From the NCBI GenBank assembly GCA_949878435.1, contig CATLAK010000017.1, positions 1 to 64,000 of the forward strand: DNA of 64,000 nt. Reading direction: 5' to 3'. A program made the translations under genes and the position numbers. Numbering within the stretch: the stretch's first letter is position 1; every line of letters starts with the position of its first letter. This stretch comes from an uncultured Lachnospiraceae bacterium (GTDB lineage Bacteria; Bacillota; Clostridia; Lachnospirales; Lachnospiraceae). Shown piece by piece: positions 42,515 through 52,006 of this stretch. The notes under the pieces were generated by a model. That model saw only the letters and a program-made list of their open reading frames with translations, was not told the origin of the DNA and did not search any database.

Positions 42515-42991
42515 CTATACGGAAACGGAAAATGCTGCCTCCTCCGTCCGGCTCACCTCTCCCGTTTTCGTATACGTCACCGGTTCCTTTTCCCCATCAA
42601 CCTTTATTTCAAGAATATTGCCGCTGCTTAAATCCGTATTTTCCTCAAGCAGCATCTTTCCTTCTTCGCTCACTTCCACCGTATCCGCTTTCCGGCGCTC
42701 CTTTACTTTTTCTTCAAATTCTTCCTTTTCTTCCCGGCGTTCATTGATTGCCTTTTCGCACTCCGCCTTTACTTTTTCTCTTGCAGTTTCTGCCTCTTCC
42801 TTCATGCCTTCATCCGCCTGCGCCTTATAATCGTCCGCCTGATCTGAGAAATCACAGACATAGCCCATCGCCCTTTCCATGGCTGCCGTATCGCCTTTAT
42901 ACCTTGCTTCCTTATAGACCCTCATAGGGGTATTCAATAAATCCATATTGGTCCTTGCTCCCACAAGACCTTCCATTGTCTTCGTATGCAT
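42515..42991 (-). CDS. Small helical protein of unknown function
   Basis: 158 residues, rich in Glu and Lys. The middle (about 55-105) is a charged helix or coiled coil (ADEGMKEEAETAREKVKAECEKA); the end is a beta-like segment, NILEIKVDGEKEPVTYTKTGEV. No signal peptide or catalytic motif. An AGGAGGTTAC site precedes ATG. It follows the kinase gene by 85 bp on the same strand. Not recognised. Confidence 0.65.
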   Translation of the reverse strand: MHTKTMEGLVGARTNMDLLNTPMRVYKEARYKGDTAAMERAMGYVCDFSDQADDYKAQADEGMKEEAETAREKVKAECEKAINERREEKEEFEEKVKERRKADTVEVSEEGKMLLEENTDLSSGNILEIKVDGEKEPVTYTKTGEVSRTEEAAFSVSV

Positions 42992-43076
42992 CCTGTAACC
43001 TCCTTGTCAGTTCTCTAAAGTTAAATTTTCATATACCTGTTTCTACATCTTTCTTCGGTGCCCTAGATAGCTTCCC

Positions 43077-44486
43077 TTAGCTTCCTGTTTCAAACAGTTC
43101 TTTTGCCGTCATGTCCGGCTCCTCTATGGGCAGCAAAAGGGCAATTGTAAAAACACCATCCTCAGATTCTACGTTCATCACACCATGGTATCTTTGCACT
43201 ACATCACTGACATTTAGTAAACCAATGCCGTGCTCTTTCGCATTTCCCTTATCGCTATATCCTGCTTTATACTGCTCCGTCTTGTCTGCACTGTTCCTGA
43301 CCTCTATCAAAAAGAACCTTTTTACCTTCTTTGCCTGAACATGAATAAAGCAATCTGCATCACCAAGCTTCCAATGGACCGTCATTCTGTCACACGCCTC
43401 CATGGCATTATCCAGTATATTCCCAAACAGCACACATAAATCAAATTCATTGATGCCGCATTCTCCCGGTATGTTTACCTCACAATCCCACCGGATCTTT
43501 TTCTCTTCCGCCTCTTTGCGTTTCCGGTACAAAAGCGCATCCACCGCACTGCTGCCTGTCATTTCTTCGTCGTCCTCAAGACCGCCGCCCTCGCACATAC
43601 GGCTTAAATAGCTGCGCATTTTTTCCCATTCCCTGTTTTCCAGTAAGCCTGACAACGCGATCAGATGGTTTTTCAAATCGTGCCTTAACCGTTCCTGCCG
43701 GCTATACTGCTCCTCCAGCATCTTGTAAGCCATAACCTGCGCATGGTATTGACTGCTTTTTTCCTGTTCTAAGTAAATCCTGTCCATTCCAAATAGGTAA
43801 ACCCCTGCCGCAAACATGGACAGCGCCGTCAGAACGCAATTTCCTGTATAACTGAAAATCTGGTCATAATATAGATTGAAATTTCCTCCGCTCCTTAACA
43901 GAATCCCATGACCGGCTCCCCACTTGGCAAGATCAAACACTGCCAGAATTACAATCAGCGGGACGGCTGCTATCAGATACCATCTGCCTTTCTTGCCAGA
44001 AAAGATGGAAGAAAAATGCTTTGACATCCAGCAAATTCCCCCTATGGCTACAAGAAAACTGAGACAGGCAATCAAGCAACCGGCTCCGTCTCCTACAACA
44101 GGTTCGGGAATCTTTTTTACTGTATGCATGAACAATAGCACCACGCCACACAAAAACGACTCGCAAAACGTCTCCAGCAATATGCCGAACAAAAGCAGCA
44201 GGGAAGATACAAATATTTTTTTCTCCTGCTCCCCTTGAAACAGTACACAGACAAGTACAATAAAGAAAATCTGTTTAGCAAGCGTCAAAATCATATATGG
44301 GACAAGACGGCATTCACCTATAGCCCCCATCAGCAGCCAGCTGCTCAAAAGAAATCCCCAAAACAGCATCTCATTCCTTTTTGCTATTTTCAGATACTTC
44401 TTGCAAAATTTACCTGTTGCCCATATGGTTCCAAGATAACAGGGCAGCAGACCCAAAATCCATTTAAACTCCCAAATCCGTTCCAT
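43077..44486 (-). CDS. AgrC-like sensor histidine kinase
   Basis: 469 residues. About six or seven membrane helices fill 1-235, followed by a DHp helix with RLRHDLKNH (H269) and a GHKL ATPase (NILDNAMEA, then GIGLLNVSDVVQRYHG). This is the peptide-sensing AgrC/ComD-type family. The start ATG shares one base with the TGA of the LytTR regulator upstream, so the two are coupled. No AgrD/AgrB-like peptide or processing gene is seen nearby, so the signal is unknown. Confidence 0.9.
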   Translation of the reverse strand: MERIWEFKWILGLLPCYLGTIWATGKFCKKYLKIAKRNEMLFWGFLLSSWLLMGAIGECRLVPYMILTLAKQIFFIVLVCVLFQGEQEKKIFVSSLLLLFGILLETFCESFLCGVVLLFMHTVKKIPEPVVGDGAGCLIACLSFLVAIGGICWMSKHFSSIFSGKKGRWYLIAAVPLIVILAVFDLAKWGAGHGILLRSGGNFNLYYDQIFSYTGNCVLTALSMFAAGVYLFGMDRIYLEQEKSSQYHAQVMAYKMLEEQYSRQERLRHDLKNHLIALSGLLENREWEKMRSYLSRMCEGGGLEDDEEMTGSSAVDALLYRKRKEAEEKKIRWDCEVNIPGECGINEFDLCVLFGNILDNAMEACDRMTVHWKLGDADCFIHVQAKKVKRFFLIEVRNSADKTEQYKAGYSDKGNAKEHGIGLLNVSDVVQRYHGVMNVESEDGVFTIALLLPIEEPDMTAKELFETGS

Positions 44487-45199
44487 CACAATGCTCCGCT
44501 CTTTTTCATATATTTTAGTATTTCCTGGCAAAATTCCTCATACCTTCTTTTGGCAATCATGATCCTCTCCCCGTTTTCCAAAATAATCTCCTGCCTGCTA
44601 TAGCCCTCCACATATTTCAGATTGACCAGATAACTTTTATGGCATCGGAAGAATCCTTTTTCCCGCAAACGATTCTCTAAAATTCCAATCTGTTCATAAT
44701 AGGCAAAAATGCCTTCCGCAGCATGCAGTTCCACCACTCTTCCCTTGATTTCAAAGTAATAAATTTCATCCAAATATAATTTTCTTTTCTGCCTTTCCTT
44801 GCTGACAATCATAAATTCCTGTGAGCTGTTCTCCATCTTGCGCACCGCCCTTTCCAGAACCCTTTCAAGCTTCCCCTCGTCAATTGGCTTAAGCAGATAA
44901 TAGAACGCCTCCACATCATAGGCATCAAACACATACTCCCTGCTGGAAGACACAAAAATAAGGATCTTATCAAATGCTCTCTTCCTGAACATCTGCGCGG
45001 TTTTCATTCCGTCCAGACCGCACATGATGATATCGAGAAAAATGATATCAAAATTTTCCACTGACTGTAGCAGCTCCTGCCCGCTGCTAAACTGCCGAAT
45101 GATACACGGAACTTTCTTATCATCCAGAATTTCTTTGATTTTTCTTTCTAAATTACAACACGCTATGACCTCGTCATCGCACACTGCTATGGATAACAT
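44486..45199 (-). CDS. LytTR response regulator (AgrA-like)
   Basis: 237 residues. Receiver domain with DD at 8-9, phospho-acceptor D56 (IIFLDIIM) and K-P in LLKPIDEG; LytTR DNA-binding domain with YFEIKGRVVELH, GFFRCHKSYLVNLKYV. ATG 45199 has GGAAGG at 8 bp; the GTG at 45208 lies in that region. Works with the kinase immediately downstream. Confidence 0.92.
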   Translation of the reverse strand: MLSIAVCDDEVIACCNLERKIKEILDDKKVPCIIRQFSSGQELLQSVENFDIIFLDIIMCGLDGMKTAQMFRKRAFDKILIFVSSSREYVFDAYDVEAFYYLLKPIDEGKLERVLERAVRKMENSSQEFMIVSKERQKRKLYLDEIYYFEIKGRVVELHAAEGIFAYYEQIGILENRLREKGFFRCHKSYLVNLKYVEGYSRQEIILENGERIMIAKRRYEEFCQEILKYMKKSGAL

Positions 45200-45384
45200 A
45201 AAAAGCACCTTCCTTTCAGGAATATAATATATATCGGCACAAACGTAATCCGAGTTTTATTCATGTCTCGAACGGACATTTCAATGTGACAAGCGTAAAA
45301 AGCGTCCATTGTTTATTTGTTGAGATTTGTGCAGTATAATTATTCTTACGAGAATCATTTCAAGGAAAAGGAAAACAGAGCAAA

Positions 45385-46059
45385 ATGGCTTATAAGATAT
45401 TGATTATTGATGATGACACCGAACTTCTAAAAATGCTGAAAAGCTATTTTGAACTAAAAAAGTATGAAGTCATTACGGCAGAGAACGGCGCAGAGGGATT
45501 AAGTAAGATGAAACTGCAGCCGGATCTTATATTATTGGATATAAATATGCCTAGAATCGACGGGATTGAGATATGCCGAAGGATACGGGATAAGGTAGAC
45601 TGCCCCATTTTATTTTTGACAGCGCGGGTAGATGAACAGGATATTGTGAACGGACTTTCTTCGGGCGGAGACGATTACATTTTGAAACCCTTTAGCCTAA
45701 AGGAACTGGATGCAAGAATCACCGCCCACCTGAAGCGGGAGGTACGGCGCAAGAATAAAGCAGAATGCTGTTTTCAAGGAGAATTGGCGATTGATTATCA
45801 TGCAAAGACTGTACAGATTCATGAAAATTATCTGGAACTGACGAAATTGGAATATGCAATTATTGAGTTTTTGTCCATGAATCCGGGCATGGTCTTTGAT
45901 AAGGACAGAATTTATGAGAAGGTCTGTGGGTTTGATGCAGAAGGCGACAGCAGGGTGATTACAGAACTGATCCGGAGAAGCCGGAAAAAGTTTCAGCAAT
46001 ATACTGAAACAGAATATGTTGAAACCGTATGGGGAATGGGGTACCGATGGATAAAATAA
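45385..46059 (+). CDS. OmpR/PhoB-type response regulator
   Basis: 224 residues. Receiver with DDD at 9-11, D52 (LILLDINMP) and K101 (YILKPFS); winged-helix effector with LTKLEYAIIEFLSMNPG and YVETVWGMGYRWIK. It overlaps the kinase gene by 13 bp. The set regulator-kinase-permease-permease-ATPase resembles Bce/lantibiotic-resistance modules, where the pair controls its own exporter. A TATAAT box lies about 45 bp upstream. Confidence 0.93.
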   Translation: MAYKILIIDDDTELLKMLKSYFELKKYEVITAENGAEGLSKMKLQPDLILLDINMPRIDGIEICRRIRDKVDCPILFLTARVDEQDIVNGLSSGGDDYILKPFSLKELDARITAHLKREVRRKNKAECCFQGELAIDYHAKTVQIHENYLELTKLEYAIIEFLSMNPGMVFDKDRIYEKVCGFDAEGDSRVITELIRRSRKKFQQYTETEYVETVWGMGYRWIK

Positions 46060-47228
46060 GAAATCTTTCCTTGAGAAAAACAATACTTTTGTATATGACA
46101 ATCGCATTATTTGGCAGTTTTTTTCTCTCAGCGGTCATCGGAAGAATTGCCTCACGTGCACAGATGCATATCTGGTGGAATTATGTGGATGAAGAGGCAT
46201 ACTTCAAAGCCGTGGAACGTGAAAGTCCTAATTATGTGGCGGATATTCCAAGGCCACTCTCTTATGAAATGACACAGTCAGACCTTTTGGGGTCAGAGCT
46301 TTGTGATTTTTTACAGACCTACACCGTGCTAATCTTGTCTATGGTCGGAAGCTGCGCTGCAGTTTTCCTTTTTTACCATAACAAGCTAAAAAAGCCGATT
46401 GAAGAACTGACGCGAGCATCAAAAAAGATTTCTGAGAATCATCTGGATTTTAGCATTGCCTATGAGAATAAGGACGAGATGGGCATGCTTTGCAAAAGGT
46501 TCGAACAGATGCGGGCGCAGCTTGCCAAAAACAATCAAATATTATGGAGAACCCTTGAGGAGGAAAAGATGATGCGGGCGGCTATTGCGCACGATATCCG
46601 CTCTCCTCTGTCCGTTTTAAAAGGATATCAGGAAATGCTGCTGGAATATCTGCCAAATGCAACGATCGATATGAAACAGGCGGTGGAAATGCTGACAGAA
46701 AGCAGGCATCAGATTGAACGTATGGATGCTTTTGTGGAGACCATGCGGAAATTAAACAGCTTAGAAAACAGGAAGCTTAATGGCACAGCGATTTCCTCTA
46801 AAGAATTAGAGACAGATATCCGGGCAGAACTTGCCATTTTAGAAAAAGAATACGGGAAACAATGTGTGTTGCAGGCACCGGAATCAAAAGAAGCATTCTT
46901 TGGAGATAAGGAAATCATCTTTGAAGTAACAGAAAATCTGCTGTCAAATGCCCTCCGCTACGGGAAACAGCAAATCGTAATTATGATAGAGACAAGCTAT
47001 CATGAATTGAAAATCAGCGTCAAGGATGACGGCGACGGTTTTCGGGAAGATGCAGAAAAAATTACGGAACCGTTCTATAGTCAGAATGTAAAAGACAGCT
47101 TGAAACATGCCGGAATGGGCATGTATATCAGCAGGCTGTATTGTGAAAAGCATGGGGGAAATTTAACTTTGGGAAATGATGAACATGGTGGGGCTGTGGT
47201 GACGGCAATATTCCGGCGGATTTCATAG
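46047..47228 (+). CDS. Sensor histidine kinase
   Basis: 393 residues from ATG 46047. Two membrane helices (about 12-32 and 92-112) flank an extracellular loop of about 60 residues; then a HAMP domain (KKPIEELTRASKKISENHLDFSI), DHp helix with AIAHDIRSPLSV (H182), and an ATPase with ENLLSNALRYG and GMGMYISRLYCEKHGG. Medium loop, so a ligand-binding role is possible, unlike BceS. Partner of the OmpR regulator. Confidence 0.92.
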   Translation: MDKIRNLSLRKTILLYMTIALFGSFFLSAVIGRIASRAQMHIWWNYVDEEAYFKAVERESPNYVADIPRPLSYEMTQSDLLGSELCDFLQTYTVLILSMVGSCAAVFLFYHNKLKKPIEELTRASKKISENHLDFSIAYENKDEMGMLCKRFEQMRAQLAKNNQILWRTLEEEKMMRAAIAHDIRSPLSVLKGYQEMLLEYLPNATIDMKQAVEMLTESRHQIERMDAFVETMRKLNSLENRKLNGTAISSKELETDIRAELAILEKEYGKQCVLQAPESKEAFFGDKEIIFEVTENLLSNALRYGKQQIVIMIETSYHELKISVKDDGDGFREDAEKITEPFYSQNVKDSLKHAGMGMYISRLYCEKHGGNLTLGNDEHGGAVVTAIFRRIS

Positions 47229-47304
47229 GAAATCCGCCGTTTGTTGTCTTTTTGTTGTGATTATGCTTTTACAATGGACTCATCAATCATAAGGAGGCAA
47301 AATC

Positions 47305-48369
47305 GTGTGGTCTATTTTAAAAAGAGAAGTTAAAAATTATATGAAAACACCTTTGTTCTGGCTTGGCATCGCAGTTGGTGTTTTGATGATATTTCAAAAT
47401 GTAAGCCCTTACCTGAATATCCATTATCTCGCAGAAGGCGAATCTATTGTAAATGATTATCCGGAAACGGTTCATTATGGGGATGTTTATGAGGGATATG
47501 TGCCCACAGAAAAAGCGCTCAGGCTGGAAATGTGGGAAGAACGGATACTGGAAATCCTGGTCTCCGAATTTGAGATGGACAAAATGGCAGCACAGTCTGT
47601 CATCGATGAAATGAAAGAAATGGATATCATGGATGCCTGCAGGCATCTGGAAAAATATGGATTATACCGGGCATATTTTGATTATTTTGAAACCGGATAT
47701 CGCAAAGGAACCCGTGAAGAAATCAATTCTTATATTGCAGGGAAATTGGAAAACAGGACATTTTCCTACTATTTTTCAAGAAAATTTGCCGACTTTGCAG
47801 GACTGTTTATGGGATTTTTCGCTGCCGTTTTTTTATCTGTACTATTTATGCAGGATACAAGAAAAGATACCTATGAGCTTCTTCACACAAAGCCTGTCAG
47901 CGCAGCAAAATATTTATCAGGAAAAGTGGGCGGCGGTTTTGCGGTCTGCCTGATTGCACTGGCAGTCTTAAATCTGATTTTCTTTGGTTTATGCTTTATA
48001 TCAGCTAAAAGCAGTGGATTTGAAGTACATTTGACGGACTTTCTATGGGCATCCTGTCTTTATGTACTGCCCAACATGCTGATGATTGTATGTGTCTATA
48101 GTCTGATCTCACTGTTATTTAAGAGTCCCCTGCCCGCAGTGCCGCTCTTGTTTCTCTATATCGTATATTCAAATATGGGAAGCAGAAACGCAGACGGTAT
48201 TTATGGATATTATGGCAGACCGCTGGCGATTATGGTGCGGTTTCCAGGCGTCTTTTTCGATACCGCCCCTCCGCCAATGATATTGCTGAATCAAAGTTTT
48301 CTCATCTTAGCTGCCGCCTGCATCCTCTTCCTCTCGATGCAGATTTGGAAAAGGAGGCGGGTATATTGA
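47305..48369 (+). CDS. ABC-2-type permease (a)
   Basis: 354 residues with GTG start after AAGGAGG. One helix near 15-33, an extracellular loop of about 130 residues (LAEGESIVNDYPETVHYGD onward), then five helices from about 165. Resembles ABC-2-like permeases of peptide-antibiotic resistance exporters. Paired with the next permease and ATPase. Confidence 0.82.
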   Translation: MWSILKREVKNYMKTPLFWLGIAVGVLMIFQNVSPYLNIHYLAEGESIVNDYPETVHYGDVYEGYVPTEKALRLEMWEERILEILVSEFEMDKMAAQSVIDEMKEMDIMDACRHLEKYGLYRAYFDYFETGYRKGTREEINSYIAGKLENRTFSYYFSRKFADFAGLFMGFFAAVFLSVLFMQDTRKDTYELLHTKPVSAAKYLSGKVGGGFAVCLIALAVLNLIFFGLCFISAKSSGFEVHLTDFLWASCLYVLPNMLMIVCVYSLISLLFKSPLPAVPLLFLYIVYSNMGSRNADGIYGYYGRPLAIMVRFPGVFFDTAPPPMILLNQSFLILAAACILFLSMQIWKRRRVY

Positions 48370-49037
48370 AGCATGAAATAAAAATCGCCCTGACCTTTCA
48401 AAAACAACTCTATACACTATTTTTTATCGTAATCCTGAGCCTTGTCAGAGGGGTGACTTACTCTTATGAAATAGGAATTGCCTTAGAAGCACCATTGGCG
48501 ATACTTGCCGTTTCCTTCTGTGCCGATACCTATACCCAGGAGCTTGCCAGCAGGCGGTCAGAAATACAGCGGCTATACCCGATGAAAAAGAGAATCTACT
48601 CTATTTACAAAAGGCTTGTGATATCGGAACTGTTTTTGCTGTCTGCCGCTGCCTTTGGATATGGATTATTTTTTTTCTTTCAAAACCCAGGAACTGCTGG
48701 AATAAATCAAACTGACGCCGGAAGCGAAATGTGCCAATTCCTCCTATATTTTGCCGCTGCCGCTGTCACCCTTGCCTTCTGGGGGCTTCTGTCAAATCTG
48801 CTCTCCTGCCTGTTTCGGAGTATGTGGATAGGAATAGGCGTCTGCCTGATCTTGTGGCTGATTACAAATTCCAGCTTTGCCAACAGATGTTTCGGCGCTT
48901 TTAACCTATTTTCCTACTCCTTCAGAGCAGTGGAAAATAGCAGCGATTTTAGCTGGATATACGGAAAAATAGTTTGTATTTGTATGGGAATCACGGCAGT
49001 GGCAGTATTGCCTAAAATCATTGAGAAAAGAGGTTAA
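48366..49037 (+). CDS. ABC-2-type permease (b)
   Basis: TTG start at 48366, inside the stop of the previous gene (TTGA overlap), with AGGAGG 8 bp upstream; 223 residues, six helices, no large loop. Not recognised beyond its membrane pattern, which together with its place between a permease and an ATPase supports a transporter subunit. Confidence 0.75.
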   Translation: MKHEIKIALTFQKQLYTLFFIVILSLVRGVTYSYEIGIALEAPLAILAVSFCADTYTQELASRRSEIQRLYPMKKRIYSIYKRLVISELFLLSAAAFGYGLFFFFQNPGTAGINQTDAGSEMCQFLLYFAAAAVTLAFWGLLSNLLSCLFRSMWIGIGVCLILWLITNSSFANRCFGAFNLFSYSFRAVENSSDFSWIYGKIVCICMGITAVAVLPKIIEKRG

Positions 49038-49041
49038 GAAT

Positions 49042-49917
49042 ATGGGTATTAAAATAGAAGATTTAACAGTAACCTTCAAAAATAAGGTGACAGCAATCCA
49101 TCATGCCAGTCTGGAAATTCCAAAAGGAATCTATGGGCTGTTAGGCGAAAACGGCGCTGGAAAAACCACATTGATGCGGGTGCTTACAACTGTGCTGTCA
49201 CCAAGCAGCGGAACAGTAACCTTAGATGGAATCCCTTACCGCAAAGAGAATTATGAAAAAATACAGAAAAAAATAGGATATCTGCCCCAGGAAATCGACC
49301 TGTATCCCAGCCTGACCATGCAGGAATGCCTGGAATATATGGGAGACTTATCCGGTATTCCCAAACAGACCTACAAAGAACGCATCAACTACTACCTTGA
49401 AAAAACAAGCCTGTCAGAGCATCGCAAAAAGAAGATGAAACAACTATCCGGCGGCATGAAACGCAGAGTCGGACTTATCCAGGCACTTTTAAATGAGCCG
49501 CAATTTTTAATCGTGGACGAACCGACAACCGGATTAGACCCGGAAGAACGCATCCGCATCAGAAATCTGCTGGTCGATTTTTCGGAAGGACGTACCGTCT
49601 TGTTCTCCACCCATGTAGTGGAAGACCTGGCAGCGACCTGCAGTCAGCTTGCCGTCATGAAAAAGGGGAAATTTCTTTATTCCGGAACCCTAAAAGAACT
49701 GTTGACACAGGCACAAGGTCACATCTGGACCTGCAAAGCAAAAGATGAACAAACAGCAAGAGAACTGGAAAAACAATATCCTATTTCCTCTAAACAGTAT
49801 GTAGGAGACGAATTACAAATAAAATTAATCAGCGAAACACCGCCCCCAATTGAATCCAGTTCCTGCACCGCAACCCTTGAGGACGCCTACATCTATATCA
49901 CGAACAAAGAATCCTAG
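49042..49917 (+). CDS. ABC transporter ATPase
   Basis: 291 residues from ATG 49042 (AGAGG upstream). Walker A GENGAGKTT, Q-loop LPQEIDLYPSLTMQE, signature LSGGMKRR, Walker B LIVDEPTTGLD, switch His in FSTHVVED. DRA/CcmA-type ATPase that would power the two permeases. The last ~80 residues are a variable C-terminal domain. Confidence 0.93.
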   Translation: MGIKIEDLTVTFKNKVTAIHHASLEIPKGIYGLLGENGAGKTTLMRVLTTVLSPSSGTVTLDGIPYRKENYEKIQKKIGYLPQEIDLYPSLTMQECLEYMGDLSGIPKQTYKERINYYLEKTSLSEHRKKKMKQLSGGMKRRVGLIQALLNEPQFLIVDEPTTGLDPEERIRIRNLLVDFSEGRTVLFSTHVVEDLAATCSQLAVMKKGKFLYSGTLKELLTQAQGHIWTCKAKDEQTARELEKQYPISSKQYVGDELQIKLISETPPPIESSSCTATLEDAYIYITNKES

Positions 49918-49946
49918 CCCATGATAGGGAACAACTGGATATTCGA

Positions 49947-49979
49947 GGCAAGCCGAAACCCGTTGAGCGGCGGCTTGCC
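49947..49979 (+). terminator. Hairpin after the ABC exporter genes
   Basis: GGCAAGCCG pairs with CGGCTTGCC (9 bp). No U-tract follows directly. It probably ends the transcript between convergent genes. Confidence 0.5.
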
Positions 49980-50008
49980 ACTCTGAAAAGGCGTTCAATA
50001 TATTTTAC

Positions 50009-50968
50009 CTATTCTATGGATAATTCTAAGTATGATAAAATATATTTTGCGGTCTCCTCTGACACTCGATAATGTGTTATAAATTCTCCCCGAACACTAT
50101 ATTCACCTGGAATTATTTCCTTAATATAATAATTACCATCGCTTTTATAAAGTATCTGGGTATACATTTCTTTTAACTCTTTTTTACCATCCCTTGATAA
50201 CATAAATTTAACAATTTGGCATTCAACTTCTATGGGATTTGGTGCATTATCTACATATTCCCACTGATTCAGAGCCAGCCCATTTAGATACTGCGCTATT
50301 TCAGAAATATCGTCTATTTCATTCAGCAACGTGTTTTTGTCTGCTCCGTAAAACTGTATCTTCTGCTCTTTAGAAGTTTTGAGCAGTTCCTCTTCCGTAA
50401 ATGATGTTTCTCCTTCATAATATCGGACATTTTCTATATCATCTGTTTTTTCAATATCACTATTTGGCACATAAAAGTCAAGTCCCCACCCATCCAGTAT
50501 TTCCTTCGCTGTCATATGCTTATTTAGCTCTAAGTCTTCTGGCGCATTAAGAAACCGTCCCGCCTTTTCTGGTATTCTGGCTATTGTTTCTACTTCTTGA
50601 TCAAAATCTCGTATCATATATTCACCTTTACTGGAAATATATAATTCTAAGGTACTCATATGAACTAACTGTGTTTCATCCTGTAAAAATATAGGTTCAT
50701 CAATTACCTCATATGATACATAACTATATGCCAAGTCTCTATCTTCAGGCAGCTGTTCCATATAATTCCAAGATTCAATATCCAGTTGTTTTACGAACCT
50801 TTCTATTTCTTTATTATTGTCAACTATACCAATCATCTCATCAGAAGCTGTAATAATTTCAATAAATTGTTTTTTTTCTTCAACGTTACTAAGATACTCT
50901 TTTTGGCTACAGCCATATATTCCTATGGCACTAAACGCAAACAATAACATAGGTAATAATTTTTTCAT
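50009..50968 (-). CDS. Lipoprotein with an internal duplication
   Basis: 319 residues. The signal peptide ends in a lipobox (IYGC), Cys20. Two related halves are visible: about 35-140 (IERFVKQLDIESWNYMEQ, LYISSKGEYMIRDF) and about 205-315 (IAQYLNGLALNQWEYVDN, LYKSDGNYYIKEI). The family is not recognised; such lipoproteins often stand near Bce-type exporters, but here it is convergent with them. AT-rich. Confidence 0.7.
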   Translation of the reverse strand: MKKLLPMLLFAFSAIGIYGCSQKEYLSNVEEKKQFIEIITASDEMIGIVDNNKEIERFVKQLDIESWNYMEQLPEDRDLAYSYVSYEVIDEPIFLQDETQLVHMSTLELYISSKGEYMIRDFDQEVETIARIPEKAGRFLNAPEDLELNKHMTAKEILDGWGLDFYVPNSDIEKTDDIENVRYYEGETSFTEEELLKTSKEQKIQFYGADKNTLLNEIDDISEIAQYLNGLALNQWEYVDNAPNPIEVECQIVKFMLSRDGKKELKEMYTQILYKSDGNYYIKEIIPGEYSVRGEFITHYRVSEETAKYILSYLELSIE

Positions 50969-51078
50969 ATCCAGTCTCCTTAAACATTTTAATAGGACTG
51001 CTTTATTCTAACGGCAAAACCGTCTGCACTGCTGCGGCGGCTGTCAGTAGATTTTGCGGTGGTTCTACCCCCACGCCC

Positions 51079-51621
51079 CTACTGATTCTTAGGACACCCG
51101 CCGCATTCCCCGCACCCCCTTGCGGTCACATCCTCGCTGCTAAGGTTAATCGGACTGGTAAGCAGGCAGATTGCCTGTGAGGAAATCCCCTCTCCCGTCC
51201 CTGTAAATCCAAGCCCTTCTTCTGTAGTTGCCTTCACATTGACCTGTTCTATGGTAATGCCAAGGGCATCCGCGATGTTCTTCCGCATCGTATCAATGTG
51301 CGGGCGCATCTTCGGCGCCTGCGCTATGATGGTGGCATCTATATTCTCTATCAAAAAAAGATTCTCTTCCAACAGTTTTCCAACATGTTCCAATAGTTTC
51401 ATAGAGGAAATCCCTTTATAAGCAAGATCCGTATCGGGGAAATGCTTCCCGATATCCCCAAGGGCTGCCGCACCTAAAAGGGCATCCATGATTGCGTGAA
51501 GAAGCACATCCGCGTCTGAGTGCCCCAGGAGCCCCTTTTCATAAGGGATCTCGACGCCGCCCATGATCAGCTTTCTTCCCTCTACAAGTTTATGCACATC
51601 ATATCCCATTCCTATTCTCAT
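51079..51621 (-). CDS. ispF: 2-C-methyl-D-erythritol 2,4-cyclodiphosphate synthase
   Basis: Fifth step of the MEP isoprenoid pathway. [12 protein letters not shown] (D8, H10 metal ligands), [34 protein letters not shown] and [27 protein letters not shown] are the family signatures. ATG 51621 follows GGAGGG. After the normal end (about residue 158) there are some 20 extra residues with four Cys, CGECGGC included, a tail not usual in IspF. The start codon lies within the end of the nucleotidyltransferase frame. Confidence 0.96.
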   Translation of the reverse strand: MRIGMGYDVHKLVEGRKLIMGGVEIPYEKGLLGHSDADVLLHAIMDALLGAAALGDIGKHFPDTDLAYKGISSMKLLEHVGKLLEENLFLIENIDATIIAQAPKMRPHIDTMRKNIADALGITIEQVNVKATTEEGLGFTGTGEGISSQAICLLTSPINLSSEDVTARGCGECGGCPKNQ

Positions 51622-51890
51622 TGTTCCCTCCAAGTTAACTCCAGTTTTTCCTTAGCGCTGTCTTCTAACCCAATATCCGCAGATACATCCCATATCTTCT
51701 TTAACTTATCTTGCAAATCGATCCTATTCCCCTTGACAATCGCCGTAATATCTATATCCGATTCTTCATCAAAATCCTCTCTGGCATAAGAACCATACAA
51801 ATAAATTGCAACAATATCATCTCCATACACAGAGTAATAATATTGTGATATTTGCTGTGTTATGCGATTAAGCTGGGTTTTTGTGCACAT
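51618..51890 (-). CDS. Truncated MNT-type nucleotidyltransferase (antitoxin-like)
   Basis: 90 residues. The signature [16 protein letters not shown] (33-48; D45, D47) places it in the minimal nucleotidyltransferases that pair with HEPN toxins. The normal C-terminal third appears lost: after DVSADIGLE the sequence does not follow the family and runs straight into the ispF ribosome binding site and start. No HEPN partner is adjacent. Possibly a decayed antitoxin kept as an upstream ORF of ispF. Confidence 0.65.
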   Translation of the reverse strand: MCTKTQLNRITQQISQYYYSVYGDDIVAIYLYGSYAREDFDEESDIDITAIVKGNRIDLQDKLKKIWDVSADIGLEDSAKEKLELTWREQ

Positions 51891-52006
51891 AATAACTCCC
51901 TTAATTTTAAATCATTTCCGTGCTCCTACATATTGTATTATATAGTAGTTTATCCAGATTTTCAATATTTTTGCAAACATATATTCCTTGTGTTTCAAAC
52001 ATTATT

